Assembly (NCBI GenBank): GCA_963710865.1
Contig: CAVQBR010000001.1
Coordinates: forward strand, 62,001-126,000
Reading direction: 5' to 3'
DNA length: 64,000 nt
DNA from: PRDV01 sp963710865
GTDB lineage: Bacteria; Babelota; Babeliae; Babelales; Babelaceae
Shown: positions 34,310 to 42,630 of the stretch, in pieces
Layout of the letters: every line of letters starts with the position of its first letter
How positions within the stretch are numbered: the stretch's first letter is position 1
Translations under genes and position numbers: made by a program
The notes under the pieces: generated by a model
Databases searched by the model: none
What the model was told of the DNA's origin: nothing
Seen by the model: the letters and a program-made list of their open reading frames with translations, nothing else

Positions 34310-36448
34310 GTAGTCGGGAATCGTCGGCTCGAGCTGACGATTCCCAACCCTCTAAGAACCGTACGTGAAGCTTTCGATTCATACGGCTCAAGCCCTTGTA
34401 ACGTCATTTCCTTCGTGACGCGGCAGCTTCTGGTTCGAGGTCTTCCTGCCTTCGAGATACGATTTCCAAGAGGGGTCATAGGGGTTGGCTTCGCCTTTTA
34501 TCAGTCTATGCCGCTTGATCGGCACATCTGAGGCTTGGAACAACCTTATTGTCTTCTCGATTGCTCGCGTCACGTAGGTAGTTTGAAACACCCAGTTTCG
34601 ACTTCCCATGCTTCCAAAGTATTTCTTTTTAATCCATCCTTTTGATTTATTAGGATGTCTTCGAAGACACCACCTCCACACCATTTCGAATATTCGATAA
34701 TCCACATATGCGAATGTTCTTTTGCTACAGACATGCCTGTGATAGTTTGCCCATCCCCGGATAGCCTGGTTGAGCAACCTTATCAGCGTAGCTTGTTCTG
34801 ATTGCCGATGTTGGTTGATGAGTTCTTGAATATTGCGCAGGAACGTTAAGATATTCCTCTTGGAAGGCTTTGTGAGAGTTTTTCCTCCCTTATACCTTCG
34901 AAGGTTCTGCCCAAGAAAGTCAAACCCATCGGAGATGTGCGTTATGAAGGTCTTCTCGGGAGAGAATACCAACCCACGTTCTCGCAGGAAATCCGCCACC
35001 ACTGGCATGACTTGATTCTCAAGCAGTTCCTTAGAGATACCTGTGATTATAAAGTCATCACAGTACCGCACTAAATGGACCTTCGGACGTGGCGTCCGCG
35101 AAGGAAACAGCTTCCTTAGCAGGGCCTCTAATCCATTGAGAACAAAGTTTGCAAGGGTGGGGGATATGACTCCGCCCTGGGGCGTTCCCGCGTTTGCGTG
35201 GTAAAAGACGTTCTTCTCCATGTATCCCGCCTTGAGCCATTTTCGGAGCACTACCCTGTCCATTGGTGCATGTTTAAGTAGCCATTCGTGGCTGATGTTG
35301 TCAAAGCAACCTCGAATGTCAGCCTCCATTAGATACACGGGCCCGTGCCTGCTTGCGAGTAGTAGGTGGCACCTATCCATTGCATCTGCTGTTGATCTGT
35401 ATTTCCTGAACCCGTATGAGCTCGGATCTGACAGTGTTTCAACCACAGGGTCGAGCGCCAGGAGATAGAGCGCTTGCATTGCTCTGTCATGCATCGTCGG
35501 GATTCCCAATGGTCGCATTTTACCATTGGCTTTGGGAATGTACACACGTCGTAGCGGTTGGGGTTTATACCCTCTGCTACGCAGTTGCTTTATAGCCATG
35601 CACATTTGAAATGGGGTTACCCAGACCTCTCTATCAACACCAGGAGTTTTACTTCCCGAGTTGCCAGTTACACGTTCGACGGCTAATACCTTGCCGCTGT
35701 ACGAGGTTGTAAGGAGGCGTTGCAAAGCTTTCACTTTGTTCCACTTTCCTTCCTCCACTGCCTTTACGATACGCGCTTGGATTCGATTCACAATCCGTTC
35801 GGCCTTATTCTTATCAATAGACTTCCAGCCCGTCGTTTTATGGAAAGCTGCACCAGTACCGCTAGATACCATCATTTGCTATTGCCTCCTTAGTCGATTA
35901 CCCAAGTTATCTCGTAATCTGGACCATACGAAAAGTCTGCTCGCTTTCGCGCAGGATGATGTTTCAATCCTTATCCAGTCCATTACAGGCCGTCATTCGC
36001 TTTCTTTCGCGCTCCTCTACCTGCAGCTAATTGCTTGCCTACAGGCTTACCACGTTCAGTATTCAGACCAGACCAGGTTAGGTTCTTCCTTTGCGCCGAC
36101 GGCCATTATGTCTGCGAGGGGGGACAGACTAGCCCAACCTCCGAGCCGTTCACCTTTTTTGGTCCAAGCATAACAGCATCTTTTGCTTGTTGCAAATAAC
36201 GACGCTTAGTCAGAAGTTCACATACGTTAACCTTACTGATCAACCCTAGATCCCGACCGCCTTGATGCTAGCAGTCAACACCTTTCCTTACAGGCCGGTA
36301 TTCGCTTTCGCGAGGCTGCATTGTACCGAGAGCTTTGGACCGACAGGTTGCCCCGTGCGCCCATCTCGGTAGGGTACTATTGGCAGAACAATAGATTACA
36401 TCATACTCCTTTTCGTGTAATAGCTCTGAATACCGCTTCGTGTCGCAC
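34310..36448 (-). mobile_element. Group II intron with encoded reverse transcriptase
   Basis: The 5' end is GTGCGAC at 36448-36442, the canonical start. Domain V is at 34389-34356 (minus): GAGCCGTATGAATC, a GAAA-type tip, then the pairing arm CACGTACGGTTC. Domain VI follows at 34345-34316, with arms GGGAATCGTC and GACGATTCCC. The 3' end is probably the TAC at 34312-34310, within a few bases. The length is about 2.14 kb. Bases 35876-36448 would be domains I-III. The encoded protein stops exactly at the start of domain V. Insertion is inside tnpB, right after codons for KKGSKNR, in the same orientation, as required for removal from the mRNA. Confidence 0.88.
34388..35875 (-). CDS. Group II intron reverse transcriptase/maturase
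   Basis: 495 residues. RT blocks in order: KPQPLRRVYIPKANGKMRPL (RT1/2), LLALDPVVETLSDPSSYGFR, YLMEADIRGCFDNISHEWLL with the first catalytic Asp, AGTPQGGVISPTLANFVLNG, and the YCDD catalytic box in HLVRYCDDFIITG. The usual box is YADD. The maturase (X) domain follows (ANYHRHVCSKRTFAYVDYRI...MVWRWCLRRH). The C-terminus (ANPYDPSWKSYLEGR) shows no HNH zinc motif, so mobility probably relies on nicked or replicating DNA. It acts in splicing and retrohoming of its own intron. A start at 35872 is equally possible. Confidence 0.92.
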   Translation of the reverse strand: MMVSSGTGAAFHKTTGWKSIDKNKAERIVNRIQARIVKAVEEGKWNKVKALQRLLTTSYSGKVLAVERVTGNSGSKTPGVDREVWVTPFQMCMAIKQLRSRGYKPQPLRRVYIPKANGKMRPLGIPTMHDRAMQALYLLALDPVVETLSDPSSYGFRKYRSTADAMDRCHLLLASRHGPVYLMEADIRGCFDNISHEWLLKHAPMDRVVLRKWLKAGYMEKNVFYHANAGTPQGGVISPTLANFVLNGLEALLRKLFPSRTPRPKVHLVRYCDDFIITGISKELLENQVMPVVADFLRERGLVFSPEKTFITHISDGFDFLGQNLRRYKGGKTLTKPSKRNILTFLRNIQELINQHRQSEQATLIRLLNQAIRGWANYHRHVCSKRTFAYVDYRIFEMVWRWCLRRHPNKSKGWIKKKYFGSMGSRNWVFQTTYVTRAIEKTIRLFQASDVPIKRHRLIKGEANPYDPSWKSYLEGRKTSNQKLPRHEGNDVTRA

Positions 36449-37146
36449 AGTCTGTTTTTGCTACCTTTCTTGGTTTTTGAAAATTGCTTTTGCAGATACT
36501 TAACTTTAGAAAGTTGGGTTTTCAAAAATTTAGGATTAGGGATCAGCTCACCTGAAGAAAGAGTAGCAAAGGTGAGGAGCCCAACATCGAGTCCAATTAC
36601 ATGCGATTCTCTGATTTCTACCTCAGGGACTTCTTTTTCTATCTGACAGGTTAAATTAACATACCAATGATTGCGTTGCCGTTTAACTACAGCCTGTTTG
36701 ATTGTCCCTTCAATTTCTCGAGATTTTATAAAACGTACCCAACCTATTTTGGCTAGCAAAACATGATTATTATCAAGCTTTATATGTTGAGGAAATTTGA
36801 TAGAATCATTAACGTATTTTTTTCTATAGCCGGGAAAGCCGTGGTCTCTTCCCTTTTTTCGTTCACGATAGAAACTCTTAATACCACGATCAAGATCTTT
36901 AATAGCCTGTTGAAGTGCTTGGGAGGGTGCATCAGCCAACCATTCAAAAAGAAACTTCAGCTCAGGAAGCTCATTTGCCATGTCAACATATGTTAGATAG
37001 TTTCCATCGCTCGCCGCTTCTTTTGCTCGATTGAGCATATGGTTAAAAACAAATCGACTGCAACCAACTGCTTGAGCAATTTTTTCAAGCTGATCTTTGG
37101 TGAGCTTTAAACGATATTTAAATGTTATTACAAGCGTCTTTGTCAT
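36449..37146 (-). CDS. tnpB: TnpB, 5' exon (N-terminal and RuvC-I part)
   Basis: Starting at 37146 (MTKTLVITFKYRLKLTKDQL), the frame runs through the usual helix-turn-helix region (CSRFVFNHMLNRAKEA), the SQALQQAIKDLDRGIKSFYR segment and FPGYRKKYVNDSIKFPQ. It continues to the RuvC-I motif HVIGLDVGLLTFATLSSGE with its catalytic Asp. Coding matches to TnpB stop at KTKKGSKNR. The open frame continues into intron sequence to 36268 and is meaningless there. A longer frame from 37209 exists but has no ribosome site. Cotranscribed with the 3' exon if the intron is spliced. Confidence 0.82.
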
Positions 37147-37248
37147 TGTTTTCTTTTGCTGAAATTTTCTTATATGCGATAAACTATCACCATATGAGAC
37201 CAATGTCAACTCTCAGTTTAGACTATGATTGATCTCATGATGACATTG

Positions 37249-37688
37249 ACATACAGAAAATCCGATCCGGCCTTTTAGAAGGCTTAAATGCTAGGCTATT
37301 CAAAAAAAATGCCATATTTGCATTATTTACCTGAATTGCGTGAAACGTATATAAGTTCTTAGCATATTCGGAATATCCATCCGATGCTCCAGCTGTGACA
37401 GACTCACGTGCCTTGAAAATACGATGGTTCATGCTCTCCAGTAACGCAATTTATGAATGTTTCTACGTTTGATCTACAAGCAAAAACTTGAGGTTTTGCT
37501 TGTAGATCAAACAATGCACGGATGGATGACCTTTCATCCCCGTCCTTAAAAGGTCCTTAAAAGGAACGGGGTTTTCAGGTCATAGAGAATAAAAAAGAAG
37601 CTTAAGAAGCTCTTGTTTTTTTGCAACAATTTCTGATAGAATTAAAATAGCAATTAATATCAACTCTAATTCTAAAAAGGAAACGCTC
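37249..37688. other. Gap between the tnpB element and the next gene
   Basis: About 440 bases. A frame on the minus strand (37235-37432) has a poorly spaced GGAG and no recognisable similarity; I do not call it a gene. Two hairpins lie in the second half (37468-37571). The promoter of the next gene should be near 37630-37680. Confidence 0.5.
37468..37571 (+). repeat. Perfect 18-bp inverted repeat followed by a terminator-like hairpin
   Basis: TTTGATCTACAAGCAAAA (37468-37485) pairs perfectly with 37494-37511 across an 8-base loop. Then CCCCGT (37538-37543) pairs with ACGGGG (37566-37571) around two tandem CCTTAAAAGG units, and TTTTC follows. This could be the end of an IS element, an RNA gene with terminator, or a small ncRNA. 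It has no partner elsewhere in the window. Confidence 0.55.
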
Positions 37689-38489
37689 ATGAAATTAAAT
37701 AATACTCTGGTAGCTTTGCTCTACCTAATGGCAGCTCCATCTCTACTTCAAGCAATGCAACCTCGCGAGCCTAGGCTTATAATAGTGAATAGCACGGGCA
37801 CTACAATTAAGCTTTGGACAAAACAGGGTGAGCACAAGTCAACTTGGCACCTCGATCGAAGAAAACGTTCTGAGATACAATCACCGCAAACTCTCAATGA
37901 ACTAGATGTAATCGCCCCAGGACGGGTAATGGATACCCCATACCATATTATTAAAGACGTCAAAGCTAAACTCGCTGAGGCTCGGACTAGCAGAATGGAT
38001 GTCCAAATAACCGTAACACCTTCCGCATCTACCTGGAATCCACTGGCAATCGCGTATGATCTAGTTGGAAGAACTACTCCTCAGCAGATATATAGGTATA
38101 TCTACGAGTATTTTCCCCTGGTGAACGCAGCTATTGCCGAAAGAAGAGAAGTACTGCCTTATTATTTTCTCAACCTTCAAGCAAATGCTCCCTTAGCAAG
38201 TGTTACCAGTGCCTACGAGCAGGAAGTACAGAAATTAAGCTCTTTGATTGCAAATAGCTCTTCCGACGATAAACGTTTTTATACGGATGCTCTCGAATTC
38301 GTCCAAATGGCTTATCAAGCTATCACAGGCGGAGCATCAAAGCTCAGTCAGTTCGCTAACTATGTTGAAGAAAAACTCGTTAATGCTCCAACGGCATACG
38401 AAGCTCATCGGCCAAGCCCATCTACTGCGACAGCGTCAGCAGCAGTGTCAGCAGCGGCACCACCAGCGTCAGCAGCAGCACCACTCTAA
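37689..38489 (+). CDS. Secreted protein with Ala/Ser/Pro tail, unknown family
   Basis: 266 residues; the start is preceded by AAAGGAAAC. A signal peptide (LVALLYLMAAPSLLQAM) is followed by an N-terminal beta-rich segment (RLIIVNSTGTTIKLWTKQGE; MDVQITVTPSAS) and a helical middle (YDLVGRTTPQQIYRYIYEYF; LEFVQMAYQAITGG). It ends in a low-complexity tail of Ala/Ser/Pro after residue 235. I do not recognise the family. The tail type is shared with 30403-30954, 31180-31821 and 63285-64000, suggesting a common feature of exported proteins here. It lies between the intact gspE-like gene and the tnpB element. Confidence 0.7.
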   Translation: MKLNNTLVALLYLMAAPSLLQAMQPREPRLIIVNSTGTTIKLWTKQGEHKSTWHLDRRKRSEIQSPQTLNELDVIAPGRVMDTPYHIIKDVKAKLAEARTSRMDVQITVTPSASTWNPLAIAYDLVGRTTPQQIYRYIYEYFPLVNAAIAERREVLPYYFLNLQANAPLASVTSAYEQEVQKLSSLIANSSSDDKRFYTDALEFVQMAYQAITGGASKLSQFANYVEEKLVNAPTAYEAHRPSPSTATASAAVSAAAPPASAAAPL

Positions 38490-38598
38490 GAGAAAAATAT
38501 TCGAGCCGGGCGGCGTTCGCTCGGCCTCGCACTTCGGAAAAAGATAGCAACTATACTGCTTCTGAGATAATCAGAACTAGCAGCCATGCGAAAATGCC

Positions 38599-39762
38599 TT
38601 ACAATCCAGCTGATGACCTGACCACGCGAGTTAACTCATCAGCACCGATAATACCAGCATGTACTTTGGCCAGACCATCATCAAGCAATGTCGCCATACC
38701 TTCTTTGCGTGCTTGCTTACAAAGCTCATCGTACGAAGGATGCTCGACAAGTGCCTGTTTCAGGTCAGAAGAGAGCTTTAGAAACTCAAAGATACCGATT
38801 CTCCCTTTGCTCCCCGTGTAGTTACAAGGTGCGCAGCCTTTACTTACAAAGGCCCGCTCTAGTCCTTGTCTCTGTTCTTCAAGAGTCAGTTCCCGTTCAG
38901 AACGACAAGCCATGCAAAGGCGCCGAGCCAAGCGTTGAGCTAACACCCCGGTAACGGTCGCTGCTATAAGATAAGGAGGAATGCCCATATCTATGAGACG
39001 TATAAGGGTCCCAGGGGCGTCGGAAGTATGGAGCGTACTAAGCACCAGATGTCCCGTAAGGGCAGCTTGTACGGCAACGTGTGCAGTCTCAGTATCACGC
39101 ATTTCACCAACCATAATAATATCGGGATCTTGACGCAGAAGGGAGCGCAAGCCCCGTGCAAAAGTCAATCCGATCTCAGGAGCAACCTGCGTTTGTGTTA
39201 TTCCTTCTACAGCGTATTCAATCGGATCTTCCAAGGTAACGCTGTGCTTGTGAGGCGTATGAACCTGAGAGAGAAGTGCATGTAGAGTGGTCGTTTTACC
39301 ACAGCCAGTTGGACCTGTTACGAGAAAGAAGCCCTGTGATGTTTCGCCTAGCTGAGCAAGGGCAGTACAAAGCTCAGGAGCAAGACCAAGTTCTGTCAAA
39401 CGTAAGTTGGCTTTGGAGCGATCAAGAAGCCGCAGAACAACTGTTTCACCATAGAGGCTAGGAAAAGTAGAAACACGAATATCGAGCATCTGCCCAAAAA
39501 AGGTGCACGCGAATTTCCCATCTTGAGGAAGTCGGTGCTCGGTAATATTTAATCGTGCAAGGACTTTTATACGGGCAATAGTTTGAATACCCGGGACAAC
39601 ATCTATTGAACGCTCAGGAAAAAGGAGACCATCAACACGAAACCGTACCCTAAATGCTTCCGGGTACGGTTCAACATGTATATCTGAAGCTCGAGCACTG
39701 AGCGCTCGCTTAATAAGCTCGTCGAGCAACAAGGGAATATCGTGTATTACGCTAGCTTCCAT
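38599..39762 (-). CDS. Type II secretion/type IV pilus assembly ATPase (GspE/PilB family)
   Basis: 387 residues. N-terminal domain ALSARASDIHVEPYPEAFRV and FRVDG, then Walker A GPTGCGKTTT (about 149-158), Asp box SVTLEDPIEYAVEG, Walker B DPDIIMVGEMRDTET and His box GHLVLSTLHTSDAPGT. The C-terminal zinc site has CMAC and CAPC. It lacks the N1 domain that GspE uses to bind GspL, so it is shorter than usual (~500-560). It powers assembly of a pseudopilus or pilus at the inner membrane; no other gsp/pil gene is in the window. It overlaps the next upstream gene by 16 bases. A broken partial copy sits at 32042-32657. Confidence 0.9.
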   Translation of the reverse strand: MEASVIHDIPLLLDELIKRALSARASDIHVEPYPEAFRVRFRVDGLLFPERSIDVVPGIQTIARIKVLARLNITEHRLPQDGKFACTFFGQMLDIRVSTFPSLYGETVVLRLLDRSKANLRLTELGLAPELCTALAQLGETSQGFFLVTGPTGCGKTTTLHALLSQVHTPHKHSVTLEDPIEYAVEGITQTQVAPEIGLTFARGLRSLLRQDPDIIMVGEMRDTETAHVAVQAALTGHLVLSTLHTSDAPGTLIRLIDMGIPPYLIAATVTGVLAQRLARRLCMACRSERELTLEEQRQGLERAFVSKGCAPCNYTGSKGRIGIFEFLKLSSDLKQALVEHPSYDELCKQARKEGMATLLDDGLAKVHAGIIGADELTRVVRSSAGL

Positions 39763-40091
39763 GCTAAAATAAATCCAAAGAATGCCGCCAATGATTCAAT
39801 TTTATGAGTACGAACCCAGTCTACAGCATTTGTGAAAACACTCTGTAACGTGCTATCAGCTGAGAGGCCCAAAAGAGATTTTAAGGTACTATAATTCACA
39901 GTAAGAACCTGCAAATAATCAAGAGCCCAGAGAGCTAACGCTGCGCCTATGAGAAGCAAAAAGAATAATCGACCGCCATACTTTACGAGAAAGCCAAAAA
40001 TAAAGCCGGCTATGAGATAGCCCGCCATCTCAACATACCAGCTTGCAGGTCTGTCAAAGCTCTTTGTAACTTTTTCAAAAAAGCCTTCCAT
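39747..40091 (-). CDS. Small membrane protein of unknown function
   Basis: 114 residues with three predicted membrane segments (YLIAGFIFGFLVKYGG; LFFLLLIGAALALWALDYL; IESLAAFFGFILAWKLA). Its last codons overlap the start of the gspE-like gene by 16 bases, which implies translational coupling. It could be a partner of the secretion ATPase in the membrane, by position only. No family was recognised. Confidence 0.65.
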   Translation of the reverse strand: MEGFFEKVTKSFDRPASWYVEMAGYLIAGFIFGFLVKYGGRLFFLLLIGAALALWALDYLQVLTVNYSTLKSLLGLSADSTLQSVFTNAVDWVRTHKIESLAAFFGFILAWKLA

Positions 40092-40121
40092 TATAATCCT
40101 CCTGATGTCTTTTTAGAGAAA

Positions 40122-40147
40122 GAAGACGCTTATTTCTAAGCGCCTTC
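40122..40147 (-). terminator. Terminator of the HU gene
   Basis: On the minus strand GAAGGCGCTTA-GAAA-TAAGCGTCTTC (one mismatch) is followed by TTTC. It lies 19 bases past the HU stop codon. Confidence 0.7.
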
Positions 40148-40166
40148 TTTTGTTTTCTCAGTACTC

Positions 40167-40442
40167 TTACGCAGCTACTAAGTCGCGTAGAGCTTTTCCT
40201 GGCTTGAACTTTGCAACCTTCTTTGCAGGAATTTGCATCTTCTTACCAGTCGCTGGATTAATACCGACACGGCTCTTTCTCTTCATCATTGAGAAGGTAC
40301 CAAAACCGGTTAATACAACGGATTTGCCCACTTTTAGGCTACCACCAATAGACTTGATAAAAGATTCAAGAACCTTTTTGCAAGTTGCTTTTGGCAATTT
40401 AGACATTTTGGACATTTGTTCGATCAATTTAGCTTTATTCAT
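40167..40442 (-). CDS. HU/IHF-family DNA-binding protein
   Basis: 91 residues, typical HU length. N-terminal helices MNKAKLIEQMSKMSKLPKAT and VLESFIKSIGGSLKVGKSVV, then the saddle GFGTFSMMKRKSRVGINPAT, with the DNA-intercalating arm GINPATGKKMQIPAKKVAKF and the closing KPGKALRDLV. It bends and compacts DNA as a dimer. It lies just downstream of tRNA-Leu on the same strand and has its own terminator. Confidence 0.95.
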   Translation of the reverse strand: MNKAKLIEQMSKMSKLPKATCKKVLESFIKSIGGSLKVGKSVVLTGFGTFSMMKRKSRVGINPATGKKMQIPAKKVAKFKPGKALRDLVAA

Positions 40443-40523
40443 AGTCTTCCTTCGCTATAAATAGGGTACTACTTGTTTTTACCACACTAACACCTTGTTA
40501 GTGCTACTTTTCTTCCATATCTC

Positions 40524-40609
40524 TGGTGCCGAGAGCCGGACTCGAACCGGCACGAGTTTCCTCGAAGGATTTTAAGTCCTTTGCGTCTACCAAATTTCGC
40601 CACCTCGGC
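40524..40609 (-). tRNA. tRNA-Leu (anticodon TAA)
   Basis: On the minus strand the acceptor GCCGAGG pairs with TCTCGGC, the D-arm has GGCGAAATTTGGTAGACGC, and the anticodon stem GGACT-TAA-AATCC carries TAA. There is a long variable arm (TCGAGGAAACTCG) as in class II tRNAs, and the T-arm GCCGGTTCGAGTCCGGC. CCA is encoded at 40524-40526. Confidence 0.95.
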
Positions 40610-40615
40610 GTCTTG

Positions 40616-40689
40616 TGGAGGCGGCACCCGGATTTGAACCGGGGATGGGGGATTTGCAGTCCCCTGCCTTACCACTTGGCTATGCCGCC
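40616..40689 (-). tRNA. tRNA-Cys (anticodon GCA)
   Basis: On the minus strand the acceptor GGCGGCA pairs with TGCCGCC, the anticodon stem-loop is GGGGA-CTGCAAA-TCCCC, and the T-arm is CCCGGTTCAAATCCGGG. CCA is encoded at 40616-40618. It lies seven bases from tRNA-Leu, so both are probably cut from one precursor. Confidence 0.95.
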
Positions 40690-40695
40690 CATCCA

Positions 40696-41211
40696 TTACT
40701 GTTTAGCAGCAACAATAAGCTTACTAAACTCTTCCGCGCTAATGTCACCAGCTTTTGGTGCCGTAGCCGGAATCTCTTTGCTAAAGTACTCAAGATTCGC
40801 TTCTCCTACTACAGGATAAGCTACTTTGTCTGCTTTAGACAATCTAACCCAATCAGCAATCCCGCCAGCAAACACTTTTACATCAGCAAAGCCTAGATCA
40901 GCTAGTTGCTTAGCTACAACGTGACTTGTCGGGCACTGGAATGAACCGCAATACACAACAATCGGTGTTTGCTTATTCCAATGTGCTGCTTCTTCAGCAA
41001 TTTTTTCAGCCGGTACGTTAATAGCTCCATCAATATGAGCATTCGCGTATACGTCAGCCGGATTAACGTCAATGATACGCAGCTTTGGTTCGGACACAGC
41101 TTCCTTAGATGCTACGCCCGTTTCAGCCTTTTTTCCCCAGGGAAGGCACGCTGGTAACAGAAGCACTAAACCTAATGCTGAAGCAGCCATGATTGTATTT
41201 TTTATTCTCAT
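40696..41211 (-). CDS. Rhodanese-domain lipoprotein
   Basis: 171 residues. The signal peptide ends in a lipobox LLPAC (Cys22), so the protein should be membrane-anchored. The rhodanese fold reads LRIIDVNPADVYANAHIDGA, INVPAEKI, and the active loop VVYCGSFQCPTS with Cys88. The loop is six residues long, as in sulfurtransferases, and a second cysteine follows. FAGGIADWV is the usual last motif. It may handle sulfur or phosphate in the periplasm. The stop lies seven bases upstream of tRNA-Cys on the same strand. Confidence 0.85.
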   Translation of the reverse strand: MRIKNTIMAASALGLVLLLPACLPWGKKAETGVASKEAVSEPKLRIIDVNPADVYANAHIDGAINVPAEKIAEEAAHWNKQTPIVVYCGSFQCPTSHVVAKQLADLGFADVKVFAGGIADWVRLSKADKVAYPVVGEANLEYFSKEIPATAPKAGDISAEEFSKLIVAAKQ

Positions 41212-41305
41212 TTTTTTCCATTAAGAATTAAACATATAGTATTATACTCTACCACATTTGTGATTGCACACAACTTTTTTTAGCTCCTTGCCGACGACAC
41301 CCCCT

Positions 41306-42187
41306 CTAATGCACTAGCTGTAAACAGCGACTCCAACGTATCTTCTTCCAAAAAGCGAGTGGATTTTTAATAAGATCCACAAACCACCAGGATTCAGTGC
41401 TATCCATCGACCAAATCCTAAACACTATCCTCCCATGAATTAATTTTCCATCTAAGGGACCCCACTCTCGTGAATCTCCGCTGCCCAGTCTATTGTCTCC
41501 CATAACCCAGTACTGATTTTCACCAAGAGTAATATCAAAAATATCTGTACCTGAATGTACAGGCGTTCCTGGATATAAAATTGTTTGAGGTTCCATAGTT
41601 TGCGCATTTAAGATAATAAGATGCGGATTTATTTTATAAAAAGGTTGCTTATCCCAGGGAACGTTAGGATCAAATGAAAGACTGTCATACGTACGCTCTT
41701 GCGAATCACGACTGTGCTCGTGCGGTAATGATCGCCAGACATAGATAAGTGGATACTTATTAATATAGGCAGACTCATCTAGTTTCTTACCATTTACATA
41801 GACCACAGGATGACCATCTTCAATTACTCCCTTAACTCTGTCTCCCGGCAGTCCGATAATACGTTTCGTCCAATTTGAGATGTGCCACGATGCATAGCGC
41901 TGCCACACATTGACCGCAGAATTGGTTGAGTATGGATAGCGAGGCTCATTAAACGCTATTATTTCTCCACGCTGAGGTTTTCTCACCCAATATGAAAGCT
42001 TGTCAGCAAAGAATCGTTCACCGATGAGTAAGGTAGTTTCCATAGAACCGCTCGGAACCTGGTACAAACCAAAGCCAAAGGTACGTATAACAAAAGCGAT
42101 AGGTAAGATGACAAAAATCAATTCGAACGGTACCCGAACGAAAGCTACATCGTGCCATTTACCTAAAATCCGCTTTAATAGTTTCAT
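41306..42187 (-). CDS. lepB: Signal peptidase I, copy 1
   Basis: 293 residues with an N-terminal membrane anchor (FELIFVILPIAFVIRTF). The catalytic Ser48 lies in QVPSGSMETTLLIGERF, and the general-base Lys108 in NWTKRIIGLPGDRVKG. Box E is YWVMGDNRLGSGDSREWGPL. It removes signal peptides from exported proteins at the outer face of the inner membrane. It is about 90 percent identical to copy 2 at 42631-43509. The duplicated unit also includes the end of the upstream M23 gene (42333-42557). Last gene of the minus-strand block starting with plsC. Confidence 0.95.
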   Translation of the reverse strand: MKLLKRILGKWHDVAFVRVPFELIFVILPIAFVIRTFGFGLYQVPSGSMETTLLIGERFFADKLSYWVRKPQRGEIIAFNEPRYPYSTNSAVNVWQRYASWHISNWTKRIIGLPGDRVKGVIEDGHPVVYVNGKKLDESAYINKYPLIYVWRSLPHEHSRDSQERTYDSLSFDPNVPWDKQPFYKINPHLIILNAQTMEPQTILYPGTPVHSGTDIFDITLGENQYWVMGDNRLGSGDSREWGPLDGKLIHGRIVFRIWSMDSTESWWFVDLIKNPLAFWKKIRWSRCLQLVH

Positions 42188-42332
42188 TTTAAACCTTTTC
42201 AGAGTACTTACAATTCCGCTCTTTTCTTCCGAGCTACCTCTCGTGCCGTCTTATATCTTTTATTCTTCTTTTTACCATCTTACTCACTAATGAATCAGAT
42301 TGCAACAGGAGAGTAAAAATGAATATACCGCC

Positions 42333-42557
42333 TTAATAAAAACAATGCAAGAAAAAAAGGGGATTAACGGCTTTGCCCCTCTTATCTATTTCAAAATGTA
42401 CCTGGAAACCGGAGCCACCTCTCTTACTTTTACGTAGAAAACCGGTAGCTCCACCACGGCAAGCATGGTCGACGACCACTCCTTTTTGCCCTTCCAACAC
42501 AAATCTTTTATCAAGATGGGCATACCTTGGTTTAAACATATCAGTCCGGGTGATCAT
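42333..42557 (-). pseudogene. C-terminal fragment of the M23 peptidase gene
   Basis: The frame matches the last 74 residues of the gene at 43663-44523 (FKPRYAHLDKRFVLEGQKG; GATGFLRKSKRGGSGF). The HLHFEI zinc-site motif has become QVHFEI, losing one metal-binding His, and the rest of the enzyme is missing. It is a by-product of the lepB duplication. Confidence 0.85.
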
Positions 42558-42630
42558 ACTCTACTTCCCATAGTCTGCAGACTGGCAGGTGCCGGATATT
42601 CATGATGTACACACATTTTTTTGCACCTTT

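Larger units (their letters stand above)
33811..37248 (-). mobile_element. IS605/IS1341-type tnpB element interrupted by a group II intron
   Basis: A tnpB gene on the minus strand lies in two parts (36449-37146 and 33893-34309) around a complete group II intron. No tnpA is present, so the element is of the tnpB-only (IS1341-like) kind. The right end has the expected subterminal hairpin at 33820-33839. At the other side CAATGTCA (37201-37208) and TGACATTG (37241-37248) form an inverted repeat that may belong to the left end. Exact ends cannot be fixed without an empty site for comparison. Confidence 0.7.

Noticed and set aside
36268..36448. Continuation of the tnpB frame past 36448
   Set aside because: This part is group II intron sequence starting with GTGCGAC; the residues no longer resemble TnpB.
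37235..37432. 65-residue minus-strand frame after the tnpB element
   Set aside because: Ribosome site badly spaced, composition unremarkable and no recognisable motif; it overlaps a possible IS end.
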